Origin: Robbsia andropogonis
GTDB lineage: Bacteria; Pseudomonadota; Gammaproteobacteria; Burkholderiales; Burkholderiaceae
Reading direction: 5' to 3'
Length of the DNA: 64,000 bases
NCBI RefSeq assembly: GCF_000970345.1
Contig: NZ_LAQU01000004.1
Span: forward strand, 124,001 to 188,000
Shown here: positions 53,604-63,856 of the stretch, piece after piece
Position numbering within the stretch: the first letter of the stretch is position 1
Layout: each line of letters starts with the position of its first letter
Program-made: the position numbers and the translations under genes
Notes under the pieces: generated by a model
What the model was told of the DNA's origin: nothing
Databases searched by the model: none
What the model saw: only the letters and a program-made list of their open reading frames with translations

Positions 53604-54881
53604 TCATCGAAAATCGTTTAGTACACGCAACAGGACGCCTACGGCCCATTGCAACGTCTCATCGTTGATCGCCAGCGGTGGCGACAGGCGGATCGTGTTG
53701 TGATGCGTGACCTTCGTCACGATGCCGGCATCCATCAGCGCATGGCACACCGCTTCGGCGTCGACGGAGGCCACAAACTGGACACCGATCATCAGTCCCT
53801 TGCCACGGATGTCCGCAATCAACGGATGCGCCGCGTCGCGCAACAGCCCGACAAGCAAGGCGCCGCCTTGTTCGGCGCGCGCGCATAATCCCTCGTCTCG
53901 CAGCACCTGCAAGGCCTCATGACCCACCCGCGCCGCCAGCGCATTCCCGCCGAACGTGCTGCCATGATCGCCTGGGCGGAAGACCGTCATCAGCGCTTCA
54001 CTGCCCACTACCGCGGAAACCGGAAGGAAGCCTCCGCCAAGCGCCTTGCCGAGACAAACCGCATCCGGCCGCACACCTTCGTGATCGCAGGCAAGCATGG
54101 CGCCAGTGCGCCCCAATCCGGTCTGAATCTCATCGGCCACCAGCATGACGTCGTGCGTGTCGCATAGTGCCCGGAGCGCTGCCAGAAAGCCTGGCGGCGG
54201 AACATTGACACCGCCTTCACCCTGGATCGGTTCGACGAGAACGGCACACGTACGAGGCGTGATCGCGGCACGTACCGCATCGATATCGCCATACGGCACG
54301 CTGACGAAACCCGGCGTCAGCGGTCCGAACCCGGCGCGGTATTCGGGATGCGACGAGAAGCTGACGATGCTCGTGGTGCGGCCGTGAAAATTGCCGTCGA
54401 ATACGATGATTTCCGCCTGTCCGTCGGGAATGCCCTTTACCGTATGGCCCCATTTGCGCACGGCCTTGATCGCGGTTTCCACCGCCTCCGCCCCGCTATT
54501 CATGGGCAAGGCACGTGCTTGTCCTGTCATGTCGACCAGCGTCGCAAGGAATGGCGCCAACTGGTCTGAATGCATCGCCCGCGACGTGACCGAGAGCCGC
54601 GACGCCTGATCGGTCAAGGCCGCAAGCAACCGAGGATGAGCATGTCCGAAGCTGACGGCCGAGTAGGCGCTCATCATGTCCAGATAGCGCTTTCCGGCGA
54701 GGTCCCAGATCCAGACGCCTTGCGCACGCGTTGCAACCAGCGGCAACGACGTATAGATCGGCGCATTGACCCGCGCATCCAGCGCCAGCAAAGCGTCCGC
54801 CTCCGCCGCGCCGCGTGGCGACCCAGTGTTTTCTTGCGCCGCATCTTGCGCACTTCGGTCGTGCATCGTCGTCGCGTCCAT
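53604..54881 (-). CDS. rocD: ornithine aminotransferase
   Basis: 425 residues with AAGGAGA before the ATG. Class III aminotransferase features: PMNSGAEAVETAIKAVRKWG (phosphate binding), VFDGNFHGRTTSIVSFS, VADEIQTGLGRTG and the PLP Lys in CLGKALGGGF. It transfers the delta-amino group of ornithine to 2-oxoglutarate, giving glutamate semialdehyde, which cyclises to P5C; that links to proC at 7132. The first 30 residues are variable. A LysR-type gene is divergent from it, across 97 bases. Confidence 0.93.
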   Translation of the reverse strand: MDATTMHDRSAQDAAQENTGSPRGAAEADALLALDARVNAPIYTSLPLVATRAQGVWIWDLAGKRYLDMMSAYSAVSFGHAHPRLLAALTDQASRLSVTSRAMHSDQLAPFLATLVDMTGQARALPMNSGAEAVETAIKAVRKWGHTVKGIPDGQAEIIVFDGNFHGRTTSIVSFSSHPEYRAGFGPLTPGFVSVPYGDIDAVRAAITPRTCAVLVEPIQGEGGVNVPPPGFLAALRALCDTHDVMLVADEIQTGLGRTGAMLACDHEGVRPDAVCLGKALGGGFLPVSAVVGSEALMTVFRPGDHGSTFGGNALAARVGHEALQVLRDEGLCARAEQGGALLVGLLRDAAHPLIADIRGKGLMIGVQFVASVDAEAVCHALMDAGIVTKVTHHNTIRLSPPLAINDETLQWAVGVLLRVLNDFR

Positions 54882-54922
54882 GGCGATTCTCCTTTGCGTT
54901 GACCCGCATCATAGAAAATGCT

Positions 54923-54932
54923 TTCGATCGAA
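54923..54932. promoter_or_regulatory. palindrome in the rocD/lysR divergent region
   Basis: TTCGATCGAA, a perfect 10-base palindrome midway between the divergent starts; a TATGAT -10 element for rocD lies at 54913-54908 on the minus strand. Candidate LysR-type site. Confidence 0.4.
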
Positions 54933-54978
54933 TCCAGCGAAACGTTTAGCATGCATCGTTCGAATTTTTTGCATCATA

Positions 54979-56064
54979 ATGGGCGACATGCGTACGCAAA
55001 CCAAATACATCGATACCTTTGTCGCCGCGATGGAAGCGGGCAGCTTTGTACGCGCCGCGGAACAGTTGCATGTGACCCCATCGACGATCAGTTATCAGAT
55101 TCGGCAGTTGGAGGAATGGGTAGGGGCGCCGCTGTTCGAACGCAGTGGCCGTCGCGTGCTGCCAACGGCGCTGGGGGATCGGCTGTATGCGATCTGCGGA
55201 CGTTTTATCGACGAGATGGGTAGTTTGCGCGCCGCCGCGCGGGGTCAGGCGGGCACCCCGCGCGAAGTGCTGCGCGTGGCCACGGGTTCGTCATTTGGCC
55301 GCTATGTGCTGACGCCGATCCTGGCGCAGCCGGCGTTCGCGCAAACCGTCGTCGATCTGCGCTTCGGTTCGGATGAGGAAACCTGGGAAGCGGTGGCCAG
55401 CGGGCGGGCCGATATCGGCTTTGCATACACGGTCACCGCGTCGAATACCTTGTCATTCGCCTTGGCCTACCGCTATCCGCTCGTATTGATCGCCGCGGGC
55501 ACACACGTTCAAGCCGAAGCGCATGTCGGTGCGGATTCCCGCTCATTCGCAGCGTGGTTGGCGGCGTCGGATTTCATCACATACGACGATTGCGAGATCA
55601 CCTTCACGCGCTGGTTCGAAACCCAATTGGGGACCATGCCGTCGACGCTGCGTACGCGCGGCCGCTGTAGCGAAATCGAAGAAGCCATCGCTCTGGTCGC
55701 GGCGGGTCGGGGGCTGTCGATCGTGCCATGCTATATGCTGGACGACGCGCTGGCGCGTGAGCGCGTACGGATTGTCTCCACGCCAGCCACCACGACAACG
55801 CCCGGCGCGTCAGCGGCGTCGGGCGCGTCGAATGCGATGAATGACATGGCGGCTTCGTCAGCGTCAGCGCAACTGGCCGTGATGGCTACCTCGGAGAAGA
55901 AGCGGTCGCCGGCGCCTGACAGGGCGGCAACGGTGCCGCTCCCCCCGCTGGACACCGTCTATGGCGTCACGCGCGAAGGCGCTCCGCGCGACGCGGCCAC
56001 GGTCCTGCTGCTCGACGCCGTGTCCCAGGCTCAGGCCAGTTCAGCGGTCGGGGGCGCGCAATGA
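54979..56064 (+). CDS. LysR-type regulator, probably of the arginine-catabolic operon
   Basis: 361 residues from the ATG at 54979 (54988 also possible). The N-terminal HTH reads YIDTFVAAMEAGSFVRAAEQLHVTPSTISYQIRQLEEWVGAPLFER. The effector domain follows but is interrupted near residues 275-325 by a long Ala/Ser/Thr-rich stretch absent from ordinary LysR proteins. The divergent 97-base intergenic region contains a TTCGATCGAA palindrome (54923-54932) as a plausible binding site. Position argues for control of rocD-rocF. Its 3' end overlaps the convergent SDR gene by 24 bases. Confidence 0.88.
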   Translation: MGDMRTQTKYIDTFVAAMEAGSFVRAAEQLHVTPSTISYQIRQLEEWVGAPLFERSGRRVLPTALGDRLYAICGRFIDEMGSLRAAARGQAGTPREVLRVATGSSFGRYVLTPILAQPAFAQTVVDLRFGSDEETWEAVASGRADIGFAYTVTASNTLSFALAYRYPLVLIAAGTHVQAEAHVGADSRSFAAWLAASDFITYDDCEITFTRWFETQLGTMPSTLRTRGRCSEIEEAIALVAAGRGLSIVPCYMLDDALARERVRIVSTPATTTTPGASAASGASNAMNDMAASSASAQLAVMATSEKKRSPAPDRAATVPLPPLDTVYGVTREGAPRDAATVLLLDAVSQAQASSAVGGAQ

Positions 56065-56973
56065 AAACACGACATCGCGCGTCACCGGGAGCAGGTTCTG
56101 TCCACCGTCGACCACCCAGTCCACGCCGTTATACGCGGGTCCGGTCAACAAGTGAATGGCGGCCGCGAGATCATCAGGCGTTGCGATCCGATGCAACGGC
56201 GTTGCGTGTTGTCTCGCATGGGCGAAATCCTGCGGCGTTTGATCACCGCTTTCCAGCATCAGGCCCGGATAGACCGCATTGATGCGCAACACCGGCGCGG
56301 CCGATGTCGCCAGCATCGCCGTCATATGACCGATGGCGACCTTGCCCACGGTGTAGGAGAAGTGGTCCGGGTGAAAATTATCGCGAACCTTCTGGTCGAC
56401 CACATTGATCACCACGCCGGTCGTGCCAGCGGCACGCGCGCGGCGATAAAACGCCTGTATTAGCAGTAATGGCGCGCGGCCATTGACGGCCCAGGCGTGA
56501 TCGAAGGTTTCGAGCGTGAAATTGTCCAGATGGTCATCGGGAAATACCGAAGCACTATTGATCAGAACATCGAGTCGGCCAAACGCCACGTGGCAGCCGT
56601 CCACCAAGGCCTCGGCAGCCGATGGCGCCGCCAGATCGGCTTGCAGCGCCACCGCATGCGGTCCGGTGACATCCCTATCCGTCGATGATGCGTCGAGCAA
56701 TGCCACCAGGGCATGGGCGTCCGAGGCCGATTGCCCGTAATGTACGGCCACCCGATAGCCCGCCCGTGCAAAGCGCTGCGCGATGACGCGTCCAACGCGC
56801 TTGGCACCACCGGTCACCAGCACGACCGGACGTGCATCAGGCGTCGCCCTCGAACCGGCAGTCCGATCCGTGTCGGAGAGCCGCCCGACGTCGACGCTGG
56901 GCGCGACGGCATCGCCGGCGGCAGGGTGCGCGGAGATCATCGAAGCAGGGGCGTCGGCACGGGAAGAAATCAC
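56041..56973 (-). CDS. short-chain dehydrogenase, pteridine-reductase/FolM-like
   Basis: 310 residues; the SDR fold begins at about residue 49 (VVLVTGGAKRVGRVIAQRFARAGYRVAVHYG), so the first 45 residues are extra and the ATG at 56940 is another possible start. GGAKRVG is the T-G-x-x-R-x-G form with Arg typical of pteridine reductases; NSASVFPDD and YTVGKVA (Y-x-x-x-K) complete the active site. The family reduces dihydrobiopterin/dihydrofolate or related pteridines with NADPH. No folate genes neighbour it. Confidence 0.8.
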   Translation of the reverse strand: MISSRADAPASMISAHPAAGDAVAPSVDVGRLSDTDRTAGSRATPDARPVVLVTGGAKRVGRVIAQRFARAGYRVAVHYGQSASDAHALVALLDASSTDRDVTGPHAVALQADLAAPSAAEALVDGCHVAFGRLDVLINSASVFPDDHLDNFTLETFDHAWAVNGRAPLLLIQAFYRRARAAGTTGVVINVVDQKVRDNFHPDHFSYTVGKVAIGHMTAMLATSAAPVLRINAVYPGLMLESGDQTPQDFAHARQHATPLHRIATPDDLAAAIHLLTGPAYNGVDWVVDGGQNLLPVTRDVVFSLRAPDR

Positions 56974-57164
56974 GGAGTCACTGAATCATGAAGGCGGGCG
57001 AGCCACCGGGGCATGCAATGATTATAGGCGAGTGCGCGTCACAAAAAAGTGCAGCCCCGGGCCGCTTGCGCAAACCCGGAGCTGCAGGGGGAACATCGGT
57101 GTGCCGGCACTCGCGCGGGCGTCAGGCCCACGGACCGCACACCGGAAACACGGTTTGGCGGGAA

Positions 57165-57758
57165 TCAGTCCGCGCGCACGCCTTCAACTTGGATTTGCAG
57201 GCGCGTGTACATCTTGAAGCCCATCTTCTTGCCGAAGTCGACGCCGAAGTCCGAGCGGTCGAATTCGCCCTTCGCGTCGGCACCGCACACTTCACGCTTC
57301 AGCATCGGATTCTGGTAGCACTTGAAGGAATCGACGGTCAACGTCAGCGGCTTTGTCACGCCATGCAGCGTCAGTTCGCCTTCGATCTTCGATGGCGTAT
57401 CGCCCTTGAAGATGAACTTCGTGCTCTTGAACGTGGCGGTCGGGAACTTGGCCGAGTCCAACATCTTGTCGCTGACGATCTCGCCGTCCAGCGCCTTGTT
57501 ACCGATGTCGACCGAGCTGGTGTCCGTCGTCACTTCCAGGCTGCCGGTCTTCGCCGCGCGATCCAGCGTCACCGTGCCGCTCGACTTCAGGAACTTGCCG
57601 CGCCATACCGACGCGCCGCCGAAGTGGTCGACTTCGAAGCTCGGGTAGGTGTGCGTCGGATCCAGGTTGTACGTTGCCGGTGCGGCAACAGCGGGCAAAG
57701 CGGCTGCGGCCAGGCTGGCAACAGCAGTAGCGGCAACAATCGAGCGAAGCTTCAGCAT
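57165..57758 (-). CDS. YceI-family periplasmic protein
   Basis: 197 residues from the ATG at 57758, which is preceded by GGAAGACAAG. A signal peptide with cleavage near AVAAPA is followed by the YceI lipocalin-like barrel: [56 protein letters not shown], and RSDFGVDFG near the C-terminus. YceI proteins bind isoprenoid quinone-like lipids. It lies 55 bases after the cytochrome b561 gene on the same strand, the usual pairing for this family. Confidence 0.93.
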   Translation of the reverse strand: MLKLRSIVAATAVASLAAAALPAVAAPATYNLDPTHTYPSFEVDHFGGASVWRGKFLKSSGTVTLDRAAKTGSLEVTTDTSSVDIGNKALDGEIVSDKMLDSAKFPTATFKSTKFIFKGDTPSKIEGELTLHGVTKPLTLTVDSFKCYQNPMLKREVCGADAKGEFDRSDFGVDFGKKMGFKMYTRLQIQVEGVRAD

Positions 57759-57813
57759 ATCTTGTCTTCCGTTTAATGAATAAGTAACGCGTCGGTGCTG
57801 CGAACTGCCGCCG

Positions 57814-58404
57814 TCAATCGCCAAACGGCAACATCCGGGACAGCAAACGGTCGCGATCCAGCAACTGGTGCTTCACCACAGCCAGCAGATGCAGGACCAC
57901 CACCGCGAAAAGCGTCCAATCCAGGTACACATGAATATTCCGGAACAAATGGCGCAGTTCCGGATGCGGTCCGACCAATGTCGGCAACGGCACCATGCCC
58001 AGGTACACCACCTGGATACCGGCGATCGAACTATACAGATAGCCCGAAACCGGCACGCAAACCATCAGCAGATACAGCAGATGATGCACGCCGTGCGCCG
58101 CGACCGCCGATAAACGCCCCATGCCGGCCGGCAACGGCGGCGGCGTATGCGTCGCGCGCCATGCAAGACGGATAATGATCAATACCAGCGCCGTGACGCC
58201 AATCCACTTGTGCCACGAAAAGTACTTCAACTTGGCGGGTGTGAAACCCGGGATATCGGTCATCACCCAGCCCAGCGCGAATCCACCGATGATCAACAGG
58301 GCGATGAGCCAGTGTAGCGCCATCGCGGTACCGGAGTACTTGCGCGCGACCGGCATCGCCTGGGTAGCGCCGGTCGTGGGAGTGGGGGACGAGGGCATGG
58401 TCAT
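57814..58404 (-). CDS. cytochrome b561
   Basis: 196 residues (ATG at 58404; a second at 58398). Four membrane helices with His ligands positioned for two b haems: [57 protein letters not shown] and [23 protein letters not shown]. Such proteins pass electrons from quinol to periplasmic acceptors or superoxide. It forms an operon with the YceI gene and is divergent from a LysR-type regulator. Confidence 0.92.
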   Translation of the reverse strand: MTMPSSPTPTTGATQAMPVARKYSGTAMALHWLIALLIIGGFALGWVMTDIPGFTPAKLKYFSWHKWIGVTALVLIIIRLAWRATHTPPPLPAGMGRLSAVAAHGVHHLLYLLMVCVPVSGYLYSSIAGIQVVYLGMVPLPTLVGPHPELRHLFRNIHVYLDWTLFAVVVLHLLAVVKHQLLDRDRLLSRMLPFGD

Positions 58405-58650
58405 CGCGTTTCTCCGCCTTCGCGGAACGTCTTAATCGGTTCGCCGGAACAGTTGATCGAAGCGGGGGCCCCTGTCTCGGCAAGCAAGGCACGCCGCCGG
58501 GGACGATCGTTCGACATCGATGCCGTATGGCACCGCTATCCGGCTGTCGCGCGGCCATCAAAATGGGCATTCCCCTATCCAGCGCGGCGTTTCGCCTGCT
58601 CGGAATAGTGTCAGGGGCATAATGTAAATTAAGACAACCATCGAAGCAAT

Positions 58651-58680
58651 CGTTTAAAATCGATTATCGATATCGAATCC
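58651..58680. promoter_or_regulatory. AT-rich TATCGATA-containing region before the LysR gene
   Basis: The AT-rich 40 bases upstream of the LysR ATG contain ATCGAT repeats and a TATCGATA palindrome (58665-58672). Candidate autoregulatory or divergent-promoter site. Confidence 0.35.
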
Positions 58681-58691
58681 ATAGATAACAA

Positions 58692-59624
58692 ATGAGCGAC
58701 TCGGGGGACCGGGGACGCACCCCGACGCTGGATCAACTCCGCGTTTTCGCCGCCGTGGCGGACGCCGGCAGCTTCTCGCTGGCCGCCCAACAACTCGGCC
58801 GGGCCCAGTCCGCGATCAGCTATACGGTGACCAATCTCGAAGCACAACTGGGCCTGACACTGTTCGAGCGCACGCGTCGGCGTCCGGTGCTGACCGAAGC
58901 GGGCCGGGTCGTGCTGGCCGATGCGCGCCGCGTGGACGGGCACATGCACGAGTTGCTGGCTCGGGCCGAAGGGCTGACGATGGGCCTGGAAGCGGAGGTA
59001 TCGCTGGGCGTGGACGTGATGTTCCCGATCGACAGGCTCGTGGGGGTCCTGGAGGACTTCGCGGCCATGTTCCCGACCGTGACATTGCGGCTGCGAATGG
59101 GCCCGATGGGCGGCGTGTTGCGACTGGTACTGGAGCGCGAGTGTCATCTGGGTATCGCCGGTCCGAGCGAATCCTGGCCCGATCCGATCGCCCCCAATTA
59201 CCTCGATGCCATCAGCCTGATCAATGTCGCGGCGCCCCAGCATCCGCTGTCCCGCCTTGACGGCTTGATCCCTACACGCGTGCTGCGCGACCATACACAG
59301 TTGATCCTGACCGATCGCACCCACCGCACGGAGGGCCAGATGTATGGCGTCTATGCGACGCGGGCCTGGCGTATCGGCGACCTTGGGGCAAAACATCGAT
59401 TGTTGATCGCCGGCCTGGGATGGGGCAGCATGCCTCACCACCTGGTGGCGACGGATCTCGCCGAAGGACGGCTGAAACGCATTCGTCCCGCCGACCGGCT
59501 GGCCGTCGAATACAAACTGCATCGCATCACGCGCGCCGATACCCATCCCGGGCCGGCCACGCGCTGGTTGCACGAGCGGATCGCGCTGCTCGCGCCACTG
59601 GACCCGCCCGAATGGAAAGTCTGA
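58692..59624 (+). CDS. LysR-type regulator divergent from cytochrome b561/YceI
   Basis: 310 residues. The HTH spans about 13-70 (TLDQLRVFAAVADAGSFSLAAQQLGRAQSAISYTVTNLEAQLGLTLFERT) and the periplasmic-binding-fold effector domain follows without insertions. The gene is 287 bases from the divergent cytochrome b561 start, so it probably controls that pair; the inducing signal is unknown. The gap contains AT-rich ATCGAT repeats just before the ATG. Confidence 0.9.
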   Translation: MSDSGDRGRTPTLDQLRVFAAVADAGSFSLAAQQLGRAQSAISYTVTNLEAQLGLTLFERTRRRPVLTEAGRVVLADARRVDGHMHELLARAEGLTMGLEAEVSLGVDVMFPIDRLVGVLEDFAAMFPTVTLRLRMGPMGGVLRLVLERECHLGIAGPSESWPDPIAPNYLDAISLINVAAPQHPLSRLDGLIPTRVLRDHTQLILTDRTHRTEGQMYGVYATRAWRIGDLGAKHRLLIAGLGWGSMPHHLVATDLAEGRLKRIRPADRLAVEYKLHRITRADTHPGPATRWLHERIALLAPLDPPEWKV

Positions 59625-59745
59625 ACGTTTAGTATGATGATCAATGCTTGCGCAAAAAGATGGCCATCGGCGACATGCGCGGCAACGTCACTGGGTTCTC
59701 CGGGGCAGCCTCTGACCTTAATTACCGCCGAAGCAAAGAGCAACT

Positions 59746-62700
59746 ATGCTGCAGACCAGCCGTAACCGCATCGCGCTTCTCTATGCAGCGATCATCGCTT
59801 CGCTAACCGTGGTGTTCCTGGTGGATCTGTACACGCCAAATGGCTTTGCCATCTGGATCATGTACATGTTCCCGGTTGCCCTATGCCTGTTTGCCGCCGA
59901 CGCCCTGATGCCGCTGATCATCGCCTTCGTGGCCTCGATATTGCTGATCATCAGCTACGTGGCGTCGACAGGTATCACCGGCACATGGGCGATACCGAAT
60001 CGGATGGTCGGTGGCGCCACCACCTGGCTGATCGCGGTGGTGGCGTACCGCTATATTCTGTCCCGGCATCGCGTGGAGGCTTTCGCGTGGATGCAGGCCG
60101 GATTGATGCAGTTGGCGACGGCCGTCCGCGCCGCGCCCACTGCGCAGAACACCGCCGACGGTATCTTGAAATCCCTGCTGACCTACACCGGCGCCAAAGT
60201 CGGTACCCTGTACCAATTGGAAAAGGGGCAACTGCGCCGCTTGTCGACATGGGCACTGCCAGACAATGTCGCGCCGCTGACGCTGCAGCCCGGCGATGGC
60301 CTGGCCGGGCAAGCCATTGTCGCGAAAAGCGTGCTCACCGCTCGGGACCTTCCCCCCAGTCATCTGCAAATCGGTACAACGGTGGGCAGTTCACCAGCCG
60401 CGCATGTCACCGCCGCGCCGCTGACGGCCGAGGGGGACATCGTCGGCGTCATCGAGCTCGGGTTCGCCGGCAGCACGCTGGGCTATGGCAGCGAAAACGA
60501 GATGCTTGCACGCGTGGTGCAGTTGCTGGAAATGTCAGCCGAACCTGCCGGCATCGCGCTGCAGACAGCGCGCTATCGCAGTCGACTGGAACTCTTGTTG
60601 GCGGAAACGCAGCATCAGGCGGAAGAACTGCAGGTGCAGCAGGAGGAATTGCGGGTTTCCAATGAAGAACTGGAGGAGCGCGGACGGGCTTTGATGGATT
60701 CCCAGGCGCGCCTGGAATCGCAGCAGACGGAGCTGGAGGAGACCAACGTCCAGCTGGAAGAGCACACGCAGCGCCTGGAACAGCAGAAACGGTATCTGCT
60801 GGACACGCAGCGCGACCTGATGGAGAAGACCGGACAGTTGGAGCGAGCGAACCAATACAAGTCCGAATTCCTGGCGAATATGTCGCACGAACTGCGCACG
60901 CCCCTGAACAGTTCGCTGATTCTCGCCAAGCTATTGCAAGACAACAAACCCGGCAATTTGAGCGCGGAACAAGTGCGCTATGCCAGCACGATCTACTCCG
61001 CGAACACGGACCTGCTGTCCCTGATCAATGACATCCTGGATCTGGCCAAGGTCGAATCGGGTCATATGGGGGTGGAGGCCGAGCCCATTACGCTGGAAGC
61101 GATCATCCAGTCACTGCACCGGACGTTCGACCCCATCGCGCAGGACCGCCGGGTGGCGTTACGAATCGAACGCGGTCCGGATGCGCCCCTGTCACTGACG
61201 ACCGATCACCAGCGCCTGATGCAGATTCTGAAGAATTTGCTGTCGAACGCTTTCAAGTTCACCCCTTCCGGCGAGGTAAGCCTGTGGATCACCGGCGCGG
61301 CGCCGGCGCATGTCCAGTTTGCAATACAGGACACGGGGATCGGTATCGCCGCCGAACATCTCGGCGCGATATTCGACGCGTTTCGTCAGGCGGACGGCAC
61401 GACCAGCCGGAAGTACGGCGGCAGTGGCCTGGGCTTGTCCATCTCGCGCGAATTCGCGACCTTGTTGGGCGGCGATATCGATGTCACCAGTGAGTTGGCC
61501 AAGGGCAGCACGTTCACCTTGACACTGCCCGTGGTCTACACCGGCGATGGCAAGGCTCCGGATCGCATGACGACCGAGTTCGCGACGCCGGCACCGCAGG
61601 CGTTCGCGACGCCCCCGTCCTCAGTCCGCGCCGATTCCCGTCCACAAGATGGCGGCGCTATATCCCGGGGAAGGTCTTTTGGCGCCACCGCCCCGGCGGG
61701 CATTGCGTATGAAGCGGCGGCGGAAACGGACAGTGGGAGTGCGGGCGCGGCGCATCTTGCGAAAGTGGCGCACGCGCGGCAGGCGCTACCAACGCGGACC
61801 GGCATTGACGACGACCGCGACCAGCGCACACGCGAGCACCGGTTGATCCTGGTGGTCGAGGACGACTTCGCGTTTGCACGCATCCTGTACGATCTTGCGC
61901 ACGAGCTTGATTTTGATTGCGTGCATGCCAGCACCGGTGCCGATGGCATCGCGCTCGCACGGCAATTACAGCCCAGCGGCATCCTGCTGGACGTCGGCCT
62001 GCCCGATGATTCAGGTCTGACGGTGCTCGAACGCTTGAAACGTGATCCGCAGACGCGCCACCTGCCGATTCATATGATCTCGATCAACGATCATACGGAA
62101 GCGGCGTTGCACCTTGGCGCAATCGGCTATTCCCTGAAGCCCACGGCGCGCGATGACATGGTCTCTGCGCTGAAGCATTTGGAAGCAAAACTGGACCAGA
62201 GCGTCCGGCGCATCCTCGTGGTCGAGGACGACCCGTTGCTGCGCGAAAACATTACGTTGCTGTTGAATGCGAACGGCGTCGAGATAAACGCGGTAGGCAC
62301 CATTGCGGATGCGTTGGACAAGCTTTTCGAGATGCCGTTCGACTGTGTAGTCATGGACCTGACGTTGCCGGACGGTTCAGGCTATGACCTGCTGAAACAA
62401 CTGGCCGATCGCGCACCGCAAACCTATCCGCCGGTGATTGTCTACACCGGCCGGTCATTGACCGCGGACGAGGAACGGCGACTCCGTTATTACTCGAAGT
62501 CGATCATCATCAAGGGCGCGAAGTCGCCGGAACGATTGCTCGACGAAGTCACGCTGTTCCTGCACAGCGTGGAGTCGGACCTGCCGGCCGACCAGCAGCG
62601 GATGCTGCGCCAGGCACGCCAGCGCGATGCGGCGTTCGAAGGACGCAAAATCCTGCTGGCGGAAGACGACGTGCGCAATATCTTCGCGTTGTCGCATGTG

Positions 62701-63009
62701 ATCGAACCGCTCGGGGCCAAGCTGGAAATCGCTCGCAATGGCCGCGAAGCGCTGGAAAAACTGGCGCAGGACCCCGACATCGAGCTGGTGCTGATGGACA
62801 TCATGATGCCCGAGATGGACGGCCTGACGGCAATCCAGGAAATCCGCAAGCGCGCGGCGCATGCCAGCCTGCCGATCATCGCGCTGACCGCGAAAGCCAT
62901 GTCGTCCGACCGACAGCGCTGCCTGGAAGCCGGCGCCAACGACTACATCTCGAAACCCATCGAAGTCGACAAGCTCCTGTCGCTATGCCGAGTATGGATG
63001 CCGCATTGA
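59746..63009 (+). CDS. hybrid sensor histidine kinase with three receiver domains
   Basis: 1087 residues. Three to four membrane helices occupy residues 8-105, then a GAF domain (about 115-285), a Glu/Gln-rich coiled coil (286-370), a HisKA domain with H381 (NMSHELRTPLN), and an ATPase domain (LLSNAFKFTPSG, DTGIGI, GGSGLGLSIS) to about 605. After a variable linker come receiver domains at about 700-815, 822-940 and 968-1085, with phospho-Asp in LLDVGLPDDSG, VMDLTLPDGSG and LMDIMMPEMDG. It therefore performs complex intramolecular phosphorelay. It is followed by cheR and cheB, a linkage common in CheB/CheR-associated stress kinases. Confidence 0.93.
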   Translation: MLQTSRNRIALLYAAIIASLTVVFLVDLYTPNGFAIWIMYMFPVALCLFAADALMPLIIAFVASILLIISYVASTGITGTWAIPNRMVGGATTWLIAVVAYRYILSRHRVEAFAWMQAGLMQLATAVRAAPTAQNTADGILKSLLTYTGAKVGTLYQLEKGQLRRLSTWALPDNVAPLTLQPGDGLAGQAIVAKSVLTARDLPPSHLQIGTTVGSSPAAHVTAAPLTAEGDIVGVIELGFAGSTLGYGSENEMLARVVQLLEMSAEPAGIALQTARYRSRLELLLAETQHQAEELQVQQEELRVSNEELEERGRALMDSQARLESQQTELEETNVQLEEHTQRLEQQKRYLLDTQRDLMEKTGQLERANQYKSEFLANMSHELRTPLNSSLILAKLLQDNKPGNLSAEQVRYASTIYSANTDLLSLINDILDLAKVESGHMGVEAEPITLEAIIQSLHRTFDPIAQDRRVALRIERGPDAPLSLTTDHQRLMQILKNLLSNAFKFTPSGEVSLWITGAAPAHVQFAIQDTGIGIAAEHLGAIFDAFRQADGTTSRKYGGSGLGLSISREFATLLGGDIDVTSELAKGSTFTLTLPVVYTGDGKAPDRMTTEFATPAPQAFATPPSSVRADSRPQDGGAISRGRSFGATAPAGIAYEAAAETDSGSAGAAHLAKVAHARQALPTRTGIDDDRDQRTREHRLILVVEDDFAFARILYDLAHELDFDCVHASTGADGIALARQLQPSGILLDVGLPDDSGLTVLERLKRDPQTRHLPIHMISINDHTEAALHLGAIGYSLKPTARDDMVSALKHLEAKLDQSVRRILVVEDDPLLRENITLLLNANGVEINAVGTIADALDKLFEMPFDCVVMDLTLPDGSGYDLLKQLADRAPQTYPPVIVYTGRSLTADEERRLRYYSKSIIIKGAKSPERLLDEVTLFLHSVESDLPADQQRMLRQARQRDAAFEGRKILLAEDDVRNIFALSHVIEPLGAKLEIARNGREALEKLAQDPDIELVLMDIMMPEMDGLTAIQEIRKRAAHASLPIIALTAKAMSSDRQRCLEAGANDYISKPIEVDKLLSLCRVWMPH

Positions 63010-63028
63010 TCCATCCACCCCGTACGCC

Positions 63029-63856
63029 ATGACCCCGCGCGCGATGCACGATTTCGATATCGAATTGCGGCTGCTTCTGGAAGCGATTTTCCTGAAGTAC
63101 CAGCACGATTTCCGCAGCTATTCACTGGCATCGTTACGGCGCCGGATGACGCAGGCGCGGCACGATTTCAAATGCGAAACGTTGTCCGAGCTGCAAGGCA
63201 AGGTCCTGTACGACACCACAGCGTTCGCGCGCCTGTTGCAATACCTGACCGTACAAGTCAGCGAAATGTTCCGTGATCCGTCGTACTTCAAGGCGCTGCG
63301 CGAAAAGGTTATCCCTATCCTGAAAACCTACCCGTCGGTAAAGATCTGGGTGGCCGGCTGCAGCAGCGGCGAGGAACTATGGTCGCTGGCAATCCTGCTG
63401 GAAGAGGAGGGCCTGGCCGATCGCACCGTGCTGTACGCCACCGATGTCAATCCGCAAGCATTGCGGACCGCCGCCGAAGGCATTTACCCACTTGAACGCA
63501 TCGCCAATTTTTCAAAAAACTACATCGCCGCGGGAGGCAAGCGTTCCCTGTCGGATTACTATCATGCTGCCTATGGCGCGGCGACATTCGCGCGGACCCT
63601 GAAGCGCCACGTGGTCTTTGCCGATCACAGCCTGGCCACGGACAGCGTATTTTCCGAGGTGCATCTCGTGTCTTGCCGCAATGTGCTGATCTATTTCAAT
63701 GGCGACTTGCAGAACCGCGCCACGGGCTTGTTCGCCGATGCCTTGGTGCGCCGTGGTTTCCTGGGCCTGGGCAGCAAAGAGAGCATGCGTTTCAACGCGC
63801 ACGCGGATCAATTCGACGAATTCGCCGACACCGAGCGGATCTATCAAAAGCGGTGA
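63029..63856 (+). CDS. CheR-type protein-glutamate methyltransferase
   Basis: 275 residues. The N-terminal helical domain (RRRMTQARHDF) is followed by the Rossmann-like methyltransferase domain with WVAGCSSGEELWSLAILL, the SAM-binding motif, LYATDVNPQALRTAAEG and CRNVLIYFN. It methylates glutamates of chemoreceptors or related partners using S-adenosylmethionine. The ending ATGA-type overlap (GTGA) couples it to cheB. No chemoreceptor or cheA/cheW gene is in the window, so the target may be the hybrid kinase system. Confidence 0.92.
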   Translation: MTPRAMHDFDIELRLLLEAIFLKYQHDFRSYSLASLRRRMTQARHDFKCETLSELQGKVLYDTTAFARLLQYLTVQVSEMFRDPSYFKALREKVIPILKTYPSVKIWVAGCSSGEELWSLAILLEEEGLADRTVLYATDVNPQALRTAAEGIYPLERIANFSKNYIAAGGKRSLSDYYHAAYGAATFARTLKRHVVFADHSLATDSVFSEVHLVSCRNVLIYFNGDLQNRATGLFADALVRRGFLGLGSKESMRFNAHADQFDEFADTERIYQKR

